A stretch of DNA of 64,000 nucleotides from Rhodopirellula baltica SH 1 (GTDB taxonomy: Bacteria; Planctomycetota; Planctomycetia; Pirellulales; Pirellulaceae), in the NCBI RefSeq assembly GCF_000196115.1, contig NC_005027.1, positions 1,240,001-1,304,000 on the forward strand, written 5' to 3'. The notes below the pieces were generated by a model. It saw nothing but the letters and a program-made list of their open reading frames with translations. It made no database searches and was not told where the DNA came from. Numbering within the stretch: the stretch's first letter is position 1; every line of letters starts with the position of its first letter. The position numbers and the translations under genes were made by a program. This document shows positions 44,692 through 54,155 of the stretch, piece by piece.

Positions 44692-47262
44692 CTACACGTC
44701 CGAGCGTTCTTGCTCGATCGATGGAGCAGTTGCTGGCGGCACAGCGATTGGTCGTGCACTCCGAGCGGCCTGTCCTCGACCGGAGACAACCACGGGACTC
44801 CGTCGTTGTCCCGCCTTCGCACCATTGTCGGCCGTCTTGCGATAGTATCGATTGGTGTGACGCCCGTAACGATAGTAGCCGTAGCCTTTATAGCCATCGT
44901 TGTTGCTACCTTCATCCGATGAGTTGATCACCACACCGAGTAATTTCGCACCAACATTGGCCAAGATCGAGGCAGCTTCTTTCGCGTTTGGCTTGCTCTT
45001 GCGACGAACCTTCAGTGCCATCACGACGCCATCAGTCATGCTGGCGGTGATACTCGGGTCGGTCACCACCAACAACGGCGGAGTATCCAGAATGATGTAG
45101 TCATACTCTTCCCGAAGAACATCCAACAACTCGCTCATTTCGGGCAACGTCAACGCTTCGGCCGGGTTCGCGGGGATTGGCCCCGAAGGCATCATTTTCA
45201 ATGTACTGAGAGGTGTATCGTGAGCTGCGTCGACGTGTTCGCATTTTCCGTTGAGCACATCGACCAAGCCAAGCTGATCTGCCATGGCGAAGTTGTCCGT
45301 TACCTGAGGCCGGCGAAGGTCACAATCGATGATCAGAGTACGTTTACCCGACTGGGCGATACTGCATGCCAAGTTGCCGGCAATCGTGGACTTCCCGTCA
45401 CCGGGTAGCGGACTGGTGACCTGAAGAACCTTCCCTCCCTCGACACCAGCCAATTCAAACAGAACCGACGTCCGACAAGACCGAATGGACTCGGATGCCA
45501 CGGAGGATGGGGCATGCACGACCGCCAAGTGCGGGTCAAGCAATTCAAATGGATTTGAGGCTTCACCTTTCTTACGTTTAACGCGACCCTTGAAGAATGG
45601 GACGTGAGTCAAGATCGGTGCACCGACGGCCGCGATGATTTCCTCTGGGTCTCGGAACGTGTTGGCATTCTTTTCCAAAAGCACTGCGAGTCCGCATCCA
45701 AGGGCGAGGCCCAGGAAGGTTCCGATCCCAAGCATCTTCATCAAGTTCGGACCAATTCGATAAGCCCTGCTCGGAGCTCGTAGTTCAGATACCTGAACAC
45801 CTCCTTCTTCCTCGGTGAGTTCGACTCGAGCCATTTGTTCGTCGAGCTGATTGATTAATTCGCGATTGCGGTCAATCTGGCGGAGCATCGATGCATTTTC
45901 TTGTTCGTCTTGGGCCAGCTTCATTGCCTCGATCCGTTCGCCAGCGATTTGCGAATCAATTTCGGAAATTTGCTGTTTCAGCAACTGCACTTCCGCTCGG
46001 GAAGCGGTCAAGATCACATTGACCGCTTCTTCGGCACGTTTACGAGGGTCGACACCTTCCACTTTGTTTTGTTCCATCAACTCGACAATGCGCTCCGACT
46101 GCTCTTTGACCAAGCGTTTCAGCTCACTCTTCATCATGGTCAGTTCCGCATCAAGCGCCTTAACCGTTGGGTGTTGTTCACCGAACTCCGCCGCAAACTT
46201 GTTGCGTTCGATCATCAACGGGACCAATTGTTGATCTAGCTCGATTTGGGCAAGTTGAGCGTCGCCATCACGCATGTTTTGGCTAATCTCATTTGACTCA
46301 GGCATCTCGAAGGTTTTGCCCATCAATTGCCCGATAATTGAAAGTCGCACAAGCGGATCATCAGCCTCTTTCGCGATGCTCTCAACTGCCGACAGTTCAA
46401 CGGATTGACTACGGAGCGTCTCGAACAACTCGCTTCGTCGTTCAGTCAAATAAAGCTGACGTTCGCGGTGCGGGTTGATTGCCTCCCCGTTTTCATTCCA
46501 GACCAAAGAGGCCTTGGTTCGGAACGCACGATAGTCTTTCTCCAACTCGCTAAGTTTTGGCTGCAAGTTGTCGGTTGCGTCCCGAATGAGACGAAGCAAT
46601 TCCCCACGTGAGCTCTTGTGCTTTTCCGCGAACAGCTGCTGCAAAGCAGCGCTGTAGGCTTTGACGGCGGCTTCACAAAGCTCCGGATCAGAATGTTCAA
46701 AACTCAATGACGCCACGAGTGATGAGGCTGACCTAGCATCCTGAATGTTCGTTTCGAACTTGAGTGCATTGTTTGCAAGTCCTAGCAATGCAGAGGGATG
46801 ACCCCCCAGCGATTCGCGAAAAACTTCCATGCTCTCATTCTCAAACGCGTTGCGAGTGACTTTGTCACTCAACAGTTGCGATCGCAGAATGTCGATCGAG
46901 GGGACACCACCGATTAAATCGCCGGTCATCGTGTCGATGACCGCAGGCCGATCCGATTCGAACATTAGCAACGTTCCGGATTGAAACGACTCCGGTGTCT
47001 TGACAAAAACCAGGAAGCCAATCACCGCACCGAGAATCGTCGGGACCAGAGCCGCCCAGCGATAACGCCAGATCGCACCCATCAGATCCGCCGATTCAGC
47101 CGTTTGGGCAGAGCCACTGCTGCCCCAGCCTTCGTTCATCGCAGGGTACGAGCCCATCGCCGCCTGTCCCATCGTTCCAGCGTTTTGCGAGGGATACGAC
47201 GCAAAGGAGTTCGGGCCGCGTTTTCCGGCCGATGGTTCAGTTGAATTTGAGTTCGGGGTCAT
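44692..47262 (-). CDS. Polysaccharide co-polymerase/BY-kinase fusion (Wzz-Wzc type)
   Basis: 856 residues. A Gly/Ser/Met-rich N-terminus leads to a first transmembrane helix (WAALVPTILGAVIGFLVFV, about 67-88), a large periplasmic Wzz domain with coiled coil, and a second helix (MLGIGTFLGLALGCGLAVLLE). The cytosolic kinase has Walker A LPGDGKSTIAGNLA (Lys at about 624), Walker A' LIIDCDLRRPQ and Walker B YIILDTPPLLVVTD. A Tyr cluster (GYKGYGYYRYGRHTNRYY) is the autophosphorylation tail, followed by a basic disordered end. It controls chain length and export of exopolysaccharide by cyclic tyrosine phosphorylation. Confidence 0.95.
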   Translation of the reverse strand: MTPNSNSTEPSAGKRGPNSFASYPSQNAGTMGQAAMGSYPAMNEGWGSSGSAQTAESADLMGAIWRYRWAALVPTILGAVIGFLVFVKTPESFQSGTLLMFESDRPAVIDTMTGDLIGGVPSIDILRSQLLSDKVTRNAFENESMEVFRESLGGHPSALLGLANNALKFETNIQDARSASSLVASLSFEHSDPELCEAAVKAYSAALQQLFAEKHKSSRGELLRLIRDATDNLQPKLSELEKDYRAFRTKASLVWNENGEAINPHRERQLYLTERRSELFETLRSQSVELSAVESIAKEADDPLVRLSIIGQLMGKTFEMPESNEISQNMRDGDAQLAQIELDQQLVPLMIERNKFAAEFGEQHPTVKALDAELTMMKSELKRLVKEQSERIVELMEQNKVEGVDPRKRAEEAVNVILTASRAEVQLLKQQISEIDSQIAGERIEAMKLAQDEQENASMLRQIDRNRELINQLDEQMARVELTEEEGGVQVSELRAPSRAYRIGPNLMKMLGIGTFLGLALGCGLAVLLEKNANTFRDPEEIIAAVGAPILTHVPFFKGRVKRKKGEASNPFELLDPHLAVVHAPSSVASESIRSCRTSVLFELAGVEGGKVLQVTSPLPGDGKSTIAGNLACSIAQSGKRTLIIDCDLRRPQVTDNFAMADQLGLVDVLNGKCEHVDAAHDTPLSTLKMMPSGPIPANPAEALTLPEMSELLDVLREEYDYIILDTPPLLVVTDPSITASMTDGVVMALKVRRKSKPNAKEAASILANVGAKLLGVVINSSDEGSNNDGYKGYGYYRYGRHTNRYYRKTADNGAKAGQRRSPVVVSGRGQAARSARPIAVPPATAPSIEQERSDV

Positions 47263-47376
47263 CCGAAGTCCGTGATGAGAAGCAGAGGAGCGGGGATGGA
47301 ACGGTAAAGCGGAGGAAATCTGCTATCGAAGCAGTCAAGTGTAAGGAGCCACCCGCCGTAGGGCTAGGAATTCTGA

Positions 47377-47397
47377 TTCGGGAATATTAATTCCGAA
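47377..47397. promoter_or_regulatory. Imperfect palindrome upstream of the BY-kinase gene
   Basis: TTCGGGAATATTAATTCCGAA-type dyad about 115 bp before the kinase start. It could be an operator; there is no independent support. Confidence 0.3.
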
Positions 47398-47649
47398 GGT
47401 TTGGTGACGGCCATCCGGAACGTTCGGATTGCCCGCCAGAATCGTCAAAGTCGATGGAATCGACCATAGTAGAACAGTTGTCCGCAACTGTTCCGCAAAT
47501 CCGGTCGAAACTCAGGCCCAGTCGCGCCAATCGATTACACCCCGAAAAGTGGCATAGGCATGTCAGCCTTTTCGTACCCCACATCTTTTCAGAGACGCTT
47601 GCGTTGGGAATACAAGCGGTTTGGAGCCAAATATCCCTGTCCAGGAATT

Positions 47650-47728
47650 ATTAGTGTTCGATTAGCGGCGATTAGTGTTCCCTTGACCGCTCTCGTGGAA
47701 CACTAATCCAGTCTGATCGGACACTAAT
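47650..47728. promoter_or_regulatory. Dyad-symmetric array of four ATTAGTGTTC sites
   Basis: ATTAGTGTTC occurs at 47650 and 47671 in direct orientation, and GAACACTAAT at 47698 and GGACACTAAT at 47719 in inverse orientation. Within each pair the start-to-start spacing is 21 bp, about two helical turns, giving symmetry around 47689. It lies about 390 bp upstream of the BY-kinase gene. It may be a regulator-binding array or the ends of a small mobile element. Confidence 0.5.
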
Positions 47729-47793
47729 TCTTCGGTGTTTCGAGATGTGGGGATAAGAAGGACTCGGCCCGTGGAATTAAATCACAGGCTGGG

Positions 47794-48103
47794 AAGCCTG
47801 CCGCCACCAGAAAGTCCCCTCTCCTTCTGGGAGAGGGCTAGGGTGAGGGCCAAGCGTGACACTGCTCACCGTCTCAGAAACTGAGGCAGTTTCCGAAGCG
47901 GTTTGGTGAACCACAATCCGATTGGTGGTTTTAGCCCGTTGATCAACCAAGCCTGCCGCCACCAGAAAGTCCCCTCTCCTGTTGGGAGAGGGCTAGGGTG
48001 AGGGCCAAGCAAGATACTGCTCACCGTTTCAGAAACTGGGGCAGCTTCCGAAGCGGTTTTGTGAACCGCAATCCAATCGGTGGCTTCAATCCGTTGATCA
48101 ACC
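47794..48103. repeat. 155-bp tandem duplication overlapping the 3' end of a glycosyltransferase gene
   Basis: Units 47794-47948 and 47949-48103 begin AAGCCTGCCGCCACCAG. Each holds a CCCCTCTCC...GGGAGAGGG hairpin with CTAGGGTGAGGGCC, a repeat type found widely in bacteria, and a segment that encodes the last approximately 28 residues of the GT2 protein on the minus strand. A third start (AAGCCTGCCG) is at 48104. Confidence 0.88.
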
Positions 48104-48770
48104 AAGCCTGCCGATCATCGCGATTCGCGTTCAAACGATTTGTCAGGCTGGCATTGCTGGCCCCACCGACTCGCATCTTGACGGTCACACGCGGCAGATA
48201 TGCCATTCTCGCCCTATGGCGAACCATCATTCGGACCAGCAACTCGTAGTCAGCCGCCGTGCGAAGGTCTTCATTGAACAGACCAAACCGCTCGTAGAGT
48301 TCACGACGAAAGTACACGGTCGGATGCGGCGGCATCCAACCCCTTCGGAACTTCCGGACGTCGTAGGAACCGGAAACCCAACGGCGATGCACACGGTTTT
48401 GATCGTTTGCATCGACATATTCCAGATCAGCGTAGACGCCGTCGACGTTGGGATTGGCCATGAGCATGGAGACGTCAGCCAGGACATTCGCGTCTGCCAG
48501 CCAGTCATCCGCGTGCAGAAAACCGATGACATCCCCGGTGGCGGCCCGCAGTCCCTTGTTCAGTGCGTTGTAGATTCCCGTGTCGGGTTCCCGAATCGAC
48601 TTCGATACTTGATCACCAAACTGCAAAATGATGTCGGAGGTGCCATCGCTGGAGTCCCCATCCACGACGATGGTTTCCAGGTCCACGTTCCGTTGAGAAA
48701 GAACCGATTTAACTGCATCGCCGATCGTCTCGCGGCGGTTATAAACCGCGGTGATGGCTGAAATCTTCAT
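48021..48770 (-). CDS. Family 2 glycosyltransferase
   Basis: 249 residues, GT-A fold. It begins MKISAITAVYNRRETIGDAV, has LETIVVDGDSSDGTSDII (nucleotide binding) and GFLHADDWLADANVL (DxD-like ADD, metal binding), then WMPPHPTVYFRRELYERFGLF and DYELLVRMM, all typical of WcaA-like enzymes. Its ATG overlaps the stop of the acetyltransferase gene (ATGA). The C-terminal approximately 28 residues (LINGLKPPIGLRFTKPLRKL) come from a 155-bp tandem repeat, so the original C-terminus may have been replaced or copied. Confidence 0.92.
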   Translation of the reverse strand: MKISAITAVYNRRETIGDAVKSVLSQRNVDLETIVVDGDSSDGTSDIILQFGDQVSKSIREPDTGIYNALNKGLRAATGDVIGFLHADDWLADANVLADVSMLMANPNVDGVYADLEYVDANDQNRVHRRWVSGSYDVRKFRRGWMPPHPTVYFRRELYERFGLFNEDLRTAADYELLVRMMVRHRARMAYLPRVTVKMRVGGASNASLTNRLNANRDDRQAWLINGLKPPIGLRFTKPLRKLPQFLKR

Positions 48771-49297
48771 GGTTGATTCTTCGGACAAGCCGGGTTGCCG
48801 ATAACTTTGGTGTTTGCGGGCACGTCGTTCAGTACGACGCTACCCGCCGCGCACATACTGTTGGGGCCGATCGAAACACCGGGGGCAACAAAAACACCCG
48901 CGGCGATCCAGGACCCATCGTTCACCACGATGGGGCGGGTTACTAAATCGAATTCGGGAAGGTCGAATCGGTGCGATCCAGTGCACAGGAACGAGCGTTG
49001 AGACAGACAGCAATCATTGCCAATTGTCACCGAGGCCAGATTCAAGATTTTGACACCTTCTCCAATCCACACGTCATTGCCAACAGTTAGGCGCCACGGG
49101 AACGCGATGTCAACTTGGCTTCGGATTACGACCCCTTTTCCGACTCGAGCGCCGAAGGCTCCCAGTAGCCACACTCGAAGCTTGGAGGGCAAGGGAATTG
49201 GAGGCATGAAAGCAACGCATTTCACAACAAGCCAAAGAGCTTCGGTAAATTGCGAAGCCCCGCGTTCGAACTTCGATCGGTATCCTTTTAGTTTCAA
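48767..49297 (-). CDS. WcaF-like acyltransferase (hexapeptide repeat)
   Basis: 176 residues. An N-terminal amphipathic part (KLKGYRSKFERGASQFTEALWLVVKCVAFMPP) precedes left-handed beta-helix repeats: VGKGVVIRSQVDIAFPWRLTVGNDVWIGEGVKI and SWIAAGVFVAPGVSIGPNSMCAAGSVVLNDVP. The catalytic-type His is in FLCTGSHRFDLP. It probably O-acetylates the exopolysaccharide repeat unit using acetyl-CoA. The start appears to be TTG; no ATG is available without losing conserved N-terminal sequence. Confidence 0.9.
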   Translation of the reverse strand: MKLKGYRSKFERGASQFTEALWLVVKCVAFMPPIPLPSKLRVWLLGAFGARVGKGVVIRSQVDIAFPWRLTVGNDVWIGEGVKILNLASVTIGNDCCLSQRSFLCTGSHRFDLPEFDLVTRPIVVNDGSWIAAGVFVAPGVSIGPNSMCAAGSVVLNDVPANTKVIGNPACPKNQP

Positions 49298-49513
49298 GTT
49301 GACAATTCAAATATTGAATGGACGATGTGAACAACCCCCAAGCTCGTTGCTTTGGGATCTCAGGAATCGTTCGGAATCTAGTTCGGCTATAGCGGAGCGA
49401 GCCGCCCGGCGGGCTCGCGCCCTTCCGCTACCTATTTGAATCCCGAATGTTGTTTCCGAATGGTTCCTGAGCGTACAGTCAAGCTGGCAGAAAATCGGCA
49501 AAGAGTGATTCTT
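49298..49513. repeat. Intergenic REP-like GC-rich palindrome
   Basis: Contains GCGGAGCGAGCCGCCCGGCG followed by GGCTCGCGCCCTTCCGC around 49394-49430, a near-palindrome able to form a strong hairpin. No gene seen. It separates the acetyltransferase gene from the next GT4 gene. Confidence 0.5.
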
Positions 49514-50719
49514 TCAATCCAATCTGACGCAATTTGGACGTGAATCGTGACCAGCCAGCCAATCATAGACCGAACGAAATTTATTTGCGATTATCTTCCA
49601 TGAAAATTGTTCTTCAGCAAACGCTCTTGCCATCTGTGATCGAATTGCCTGTTCGCTTTCTTTCAGGCGTAGGATGCTTTGCAATCCGCTGGCTATAGAG
49701 TGCGGTTCAGGAAGAATCTTAACCGCACCCCCATGCTCATAACCTTCAGAGAGATTGCATTTCGGAGTGATCGCAGCAACCAAGCCATGAGACCATGCTT
49801 CAAGAACTGCCATCGGCATACCTTCGCTATATGAAGGAAGTACGAATGCGTTCGCCGATGAGAGTGTCGCCGATTTTCCCCCGTCGAAGACCGGGCCGTA
49901 AAACCCAATGCAGTCGCTGAGGCCAGCGTCTGCAGCCTGCTGTCGAAGAGCTTGCAGGTGGTTTCCGTCGTCCCAGCCAACTATTGCAAGAAACCATTTG
50001 CAAGTGACGGGGTCCTGTTCGTTAAGCATTCGCCAAGCTTCGATCAACTCAGATAGCCCCTTTTTGGGATGAATCCTACCCAAAAACAGTAGCACGCGAC
50101 GGTCTCCGCAATCATTCTTCCAGGCAGGCTCTTGCCCGATCGCAAATTCAGGCGAGTCTACCCCGTTGGGAATCAGGCAAATAGGAGAACGAATGCCAAA
50201 AGCGCGAATCGCTTCATATTCACCTTCGGCCAACGCATGCACACAACCAGCCTGTCCCAAATGTTTTGATTCAAAAGCAATTGAAGCAACTCGCTTTTTT
50301 ACTGGCGACTGATCAAGTGCCCACTTGTCTAACATTCCTTGTGGTGAGACAACCCAAGGACGCTTAGTAGATTGGCCCCACTTTAGAACAGCCATCGATG
50401 GGTATTGCCATAGTCCATGTGTGTGAGCAACTTCTGGGCAAAGCTGTTCAAGGCGACGATGGAGCCCCGGGCTATAACGAACAGCCGAACGAACTTTGGC
50501 CGGGCCACAGGCGGGGAACGCCTCCCCAGCAGCGGCACCAATCTTTTTGGAGACGTCACTCCAGTACTCGTCTTCCACGCTTAGTATTGTTGCGGGGTAC
50601 CCCGAATTAACCAGTGATGCTGTTAATCGCAATACGATGGGAGCAAGTCCGCCGGCAGCACGCGTTACTGACGAGGTGACCATAGCAACCCTGGGCTTTT
50701 CTCGGCGGTAATCTATCAT
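49514..50719 (-). CDS. Family 4 glycosyltransferase
   Basis: About 401 residues, GT-B fold. The N-terminal domain begins PRVAMVTSSVTRAAGGLAP and has VAHTHGLWQYPSMAVLKWG and WVVSPQGMLDKWAL, seen in WcaI/ExpE-like transferases. The C-terminal domain has VLLFLGRIHPKKGLSELIEAW and NAFVLPSYSEGMPMAVLEAWSHG, the EX7E nucleotide-sugar motif region. An ATG at 50824 would add 35 residues but the family starts at about 50719. Role: adds a sugar to the exopolysaccharide repeat unit. Confidence 0.9.
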   Translation of the reverse strand: MIDYRREKPRVAMVTSSVTRAAGGLAPIVLRLTASLVNSGYPATILSVEDEYWSDVSKKIGAAAGEAFPACGPAKVRSAVRYSPGLHRRLEQLCPEVAHTHGLWQYPSMAVLKWGQSTKRPWVVSPQGMLDKWALDQSPVKKRVASIAFESKHLGQAGCVHALAEGEYEAIRAFGIRSPICLIPNGVDSPEFAIGQEPAWKNDCGDRRVLLFLGRIHPKKGLSELIEAWRMLNEQDPVTCKWFLAIVGWDDGNHLQALRQQAADAGLSDCIGFYGPVFDGGKSATLSSANAFVLPSYSEGMPMAVLEAWSHGLVAAITPKCNLSEGYEHGGAVKILPEPHSIASGLQSILRLKESEQAIRSQMARAFAEEQFSWKIIANKFRSVYDWLAGHDSRPNCVRLD

Positions 50720-50911
50720 GTAGCTAATTTGACTCAGGCGATGATGTGTTTGCAAATCAGTAGTATCTGTTTTGGACGCAATCAAGCTTTTAAGGCAGTC
50801 AAAACAATTAATACCTGCCACCATTGCTCGTAGTTTGCGTGTTCAAGGTTCTTCAGATCTGCGTTGGGTAAAACTTGCGTTCTATGTGAAGCAATTCGGA
50901 TTTTCTGAAGT

Positions 50912-52252
50912 CTATGCTTTCGTTCGATTATCTGACGTAATGGTAAAGTCGAGATTAGGCAAGCGTTGTTCCATGGCAAACCAGGTTATGAAAACAAAAC
51001 CTGTTGCGAAAAGAAAACGGAAAAGCATAGCTTCCAGCGTTTGGAGGATCAAGTAGATAGATAAAGCGGCCATGACAATGTACGCGGTGCCCCAGAAATG
51101 ATTGCCCAGCATCGCTCTGTGCCATGCAAACCAGTAAGAACGCCCTACGGCGAACAACGCGAAAACATAGAAGTACCAGAACTCCAGGTATAGATCGGCT
51201 ACAAGGCCAGGGGCGGCTCCGACAGATGCATGGAAACCTACTGTGCTAGCAAAATCAAGTTCTCCTGTGCCCAAGTTGCTTCCTTTCGCAGCGAGGTTTG
51301 GTATCGAAAGGAATTCCGATGCGAACTGATACTTTTGAGGCCAAATTTGCGATGGAACAGGCCGTATGAATACAACAGTCAGGTAGCGTTTTCCGTAAAA
51401 ATGAATGTTTTGAGCCTGTGATGCGAGCATGACCGCACCGCCGTAGATGTACTCAGTTCCAGAGCTCGATACGACAGCGTAACTTTTAAGCCCTCGGTCA
51501 AGACTGACTCCGTGTACTAAAGATGTTTGCTTTCGATTTGCAACAACGGCTAGCAGTAGAATGCCAAGCGCGATAGCAAAAATACTCAACCGAAACACGC
51601 GTGGTCGTCGGCCAGTTGCGAGCCATCGCGAGATTGCAATTGTCAGGAAGCCGGCTGCGATGAAGCCGCGTCTTCCTCCTACCAGGCCATGGAAGAGTAG
51701 GGGGAATGAAAAGGTGGCAATCCAAAGGTACTCCTTCCATCCCAGCTTTCGATTGGAGATTGCCATTAAAGTCGTTGCCGGAATCGACAGCCATGGAGTT
51801 TCTCGGACATAGCCTATGTCCGACCAGCCCCCGCCTTTTCCTCTTCCATAAGCTTCTGAAAATCCTCCAACAGAATGAATGCAATATAGGTAGCCAATGA
51901 TGCTGGTTACGCCTAAAAATACACTTATCAATCGCAATCCCCGGTGATCCCGGGCAAACTGTCGCCCTGCGGAGACAGGTTCTGCTGAGTTTGGGCCGTT
52001 GGAGCCAGCGAATAATGAGATCAAGCCAATGAGATTTAGCAATGCGACTTGTTGGAATTGATTCGGGTCAAGGTATGAGTGAAATCTTGTGTAGTCGCTC
52101 AGCACGAGCCAGGTTGGTTGTGCAATGTAGACTGCAATCGATGGGAAGGCAAATAAGAAGGTAGGGTGTAGTGGATCGTGGCTTCGCTTCCAAGATGATT
52201 GGAGAGCAATTGCAATGGCGAAACCTGTTAGTGCGATGTAGAGAAACGCCAT
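50912..52252 (-). CDS. Wzy-like O-antigen/exopolysaccharide polymerase
   Basis: 446 residues with about 11 hydrophobic helices. A large loop with YGRGKGGGWSDIGYVRETPWLS and a second with RPVPSQIWPQKYQFASEFLSIPN lie between helices, the usual layout of Wzy or EpsG-like polymerases. LVGGRRGFIAAGFLTIAISRW is characteristic of oligosaccharide repeat-unit polymerases. It would join repeat units on the periplasmic side and work with the BY-kinase fusion. Identity is by topology and context rather than a strict motif. Confidence 0.8.
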   Translation of the reverse strand: MAFLYIALTGFAIAIALQSSWKRSHDPLHPTFLFAFPSIAVYIAQPTWLVLSDYTRFHSYLDPNQFQQVALLNLIGLISLFAGSNGPNSAEPVSAGRQFARDHRGLRLISVFLGVTSIIGYLYCIHSVGGFSEAYGRGKGGGWSDIGYVRETPWLSIPATTLMAISNRKLGWKEYLWIATFSFPLLFHGLVGGRRGFIAAGFLTIAISRWLATGRRPRVFRLSIFAIALGILLLAVVANRKQTSLVHGVSLDRGLKSYAVVSSSGTEYIYGGAVMLASQAQNIHFYGKRYLTVVFIRPVPSQIWPQKYQFASEFLSIPNLAAKGSNLGTGELDFASTVGFHASVGAAPGLVADLYLEFWYFYVFALFAVGRSYWFAWHRAMLGNHFWGTAYIVMAALSIYLILQTLEAMLFRFLFATGFVFITWFAMEQRLPNLDFTITSDNRTKA

Positions 52253-52291
52253 GTAGTTAATTCTTGTTGGTTTAGAAGGCTGTGGGAACTA

Positions 52292-53422
52292 CTACCCTTC
52301 GGGTAGTAGGCAAGTTGTGACTGATTCCTTGATGGCACTAGCGAAACGCGGTAGTCCCCATGAGTCAATCTTGCTGGAACCTAGTCTCACAACTTCCTTC
52401 CGAGACGAGGAAGGGAGAAAATACACTTTCTGAAGCATCCTGCGTAGCGAATGCTCATCCCCCGCTTGGAAAATAAAGCCCGTTTTTTCATGCTCGACCA
52501 ATGATTCAGTGCATCCGCATTCGGTTGAGACGATGACAGGAGTGCCGGCGGCAAGTGATTCGTTGACTACCAGTCCCCATTGTTCGTCTTCTCGGCTTGG
52601 CAAAACCGTAGCAATCGCATTCTGATAAAGATTGGGCAGAGTTGCGTACGATTGGAATGGGACAAGAGATAGGTTTTCATTCAATTGATACTTCAGTCGC
52701 ATCTTGTTCAGTTCTCGATGCATTTCCCCTCCGCCGACTAGCCTTAGTTCTGGCGGATTGTCAATCGACGAACTCCACGTTGCATACGCTCTTATTAGGA
52801 GGGGCCAGTCCTTTTTTTTGATCCAACGCCCGATGCCTAGGAAATAGGGGCGATCCTTTGTTTGTGAGAAATGACCGGTGTTGCTAGAGTGGTCGCTCCG
52901 TCTACTGGAGAAGTATTGGTTGTCAACGACGTCAAGGCCCAGGTGAATTTTGTGCCTCGGCATGCCGAGCGAGACTAGGTATTCTGCATGGCTTTCACCT
53001 GCCGTTACAGCTGCTTGAAATGTTTTCACGTATGCAGATTTTGCCCATTCCGAGATTCTATTGCGCTTTTTGTCTGACGCGCGACTATCACTCAGAAGCA
53101 CTTTCGGCGTACGGTTTCGAAGGCACCATCGCCAAACACGACGAGAAGTTGGGAAGCCCCATCCGTTGATGAATACGATGGTTGGTCGGTATGAAGCAAG
53201 TGAATGAGATACTAAGGTGGGGGCACTTTTGACGTGAGTCCATTCTCTATTTTGATTCTCCTCGCAGGACCATTCATACGTCGAATCTGATGGGTCAGTT
53301 TCGAAACCACATAGGTGCCAATCATCCGCGAGTGCCTTTGAAAGGGCGTCCAGACGTGCGAAATGATATGGTCCAAAATGCGGCCAACAGATAGCCAGTC
53401 GCTTTTCGATATGAGCAGTCAT
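52292..53422 (-). CDS. Family 4 glycosyltransferase
   Basis: 376 residues. The N-terminal half begins AICWPHFGPYHFARLDALSKAL and has PTIVFINGWGFPTSRRVWRWC. The C-terminal half has YFLGIGRWIKKKDWPLLIRAY, LRLVGGGEMHRELN and TVLPSREDEQWGLVVNESLAAGTPVIVS with the EQWGLVVNE nucleotide-sugar binding motif. It starts 30 bp after the interrupted GT gene ends, consistent with one long operon. Confidence 0.9.
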   Translation of the reverse strand: MTAHIEKRLAICWPHFGPYHFARLDALSKALADDWHLCGFETDPSDSTYEWSCEENQNREWTHVKSAPTLVSHSLASYRPTIVFINGWGFPTSRRVWRWCLRNRTPKVLLSDSRASDKKRNRISEWAKSAYVKTFQAAVTAGESHAEYLVSLGMPRHKIHLGLDVVDNQYFSSRRSDHSSNTGHFSQTKDRPYFLGIGRWIKKKDWPLLIRAYATWSSSIDNPPELRLVGGGEMHRELNKMRLKYQLNENLSLVPFQSYATLPNLYQNAIATVLPSREDEQWGLVVNESLAAGTPVIVSTECGCTESLVEHEKTGFIFQAGDEHSLRRMLQKVYFLPSSSRKEVVRLGSSKIDSWGLPRFASAIKESVTTCLLPEG

Positions 53423-54146
53423 TGGTGCGTGTTCGCTGAAGGAATGCCGTGGACTAGATGTGTTCTGCTATCGCTAGATAGTCAGACATCATTTGTTGTG
53501 GTGTAAATGCTGATGCATACTTTGCTGCTTTATTTAAGGCGTCTGCACTAAGGGGTTCGCCTAGGGATCGTATTATCGCATTTGCAAGTGCTTGCGGATC
53601 CGCAGGCGGGACGAGTAGGCCCCAACGTCCCCCTGCGAGTATCTCGCGACAGGCCGGAACATCGGAGGCAACGATAGGCAATTTTGCAGCCAAGCCTTCC
53701 AGCAGAACGCTACCAAGACCCTCTCGCGGTGTGGTTGAGAACACGAAAAGGTCTGCGTTCCCAAGAAGTTCTGGGATATCGTCACGCGTACCAAGAAATT
53801 TGACCGCAGCAGAGAGTTCAAGTTCGTTGGCTAGTTTTTCTAGTTCCTTTCGAAGTGTTCCGTCACCTGCCAGCAGCAATTGGAGATTGGGAATCCGTGA
53901 TAGGACGGTGGGTATCGCATGTAGCAGAGTTTTGTGGTCCTTGTGACGTTCTAAAGTCGCAATCATCACTACCGTTGGCGGTCTATGCGAAGATCGTGAA
54001 TTTCTGGCATGCTCAGCTCTTTCTGCCACCTCAGCAACACGGGTGCAATTCCGGACAGTTACGAACAGATCTTTCCGTGTACCAGGGACTGCTCGCATGG
54101 AATCCCGCACATAGTCTGAACAGCACACCACGCGACCTCCGAGTAG

Positions 54147-54155
54147 CGTCAAGGG
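54147..54155. repeat. Target-site duplication, left
   Basis: CGTCAAGGG next to the left end of the IS; identical to 55458-55466 beyond the right end. Confidence 0.9.

Noticed and set aside
47794-48103. CRISPR-like array from the repeated units
   Set aside because: Only two to three 155-bp tandem copies with no short repeat/spacer structure and no cas genes.
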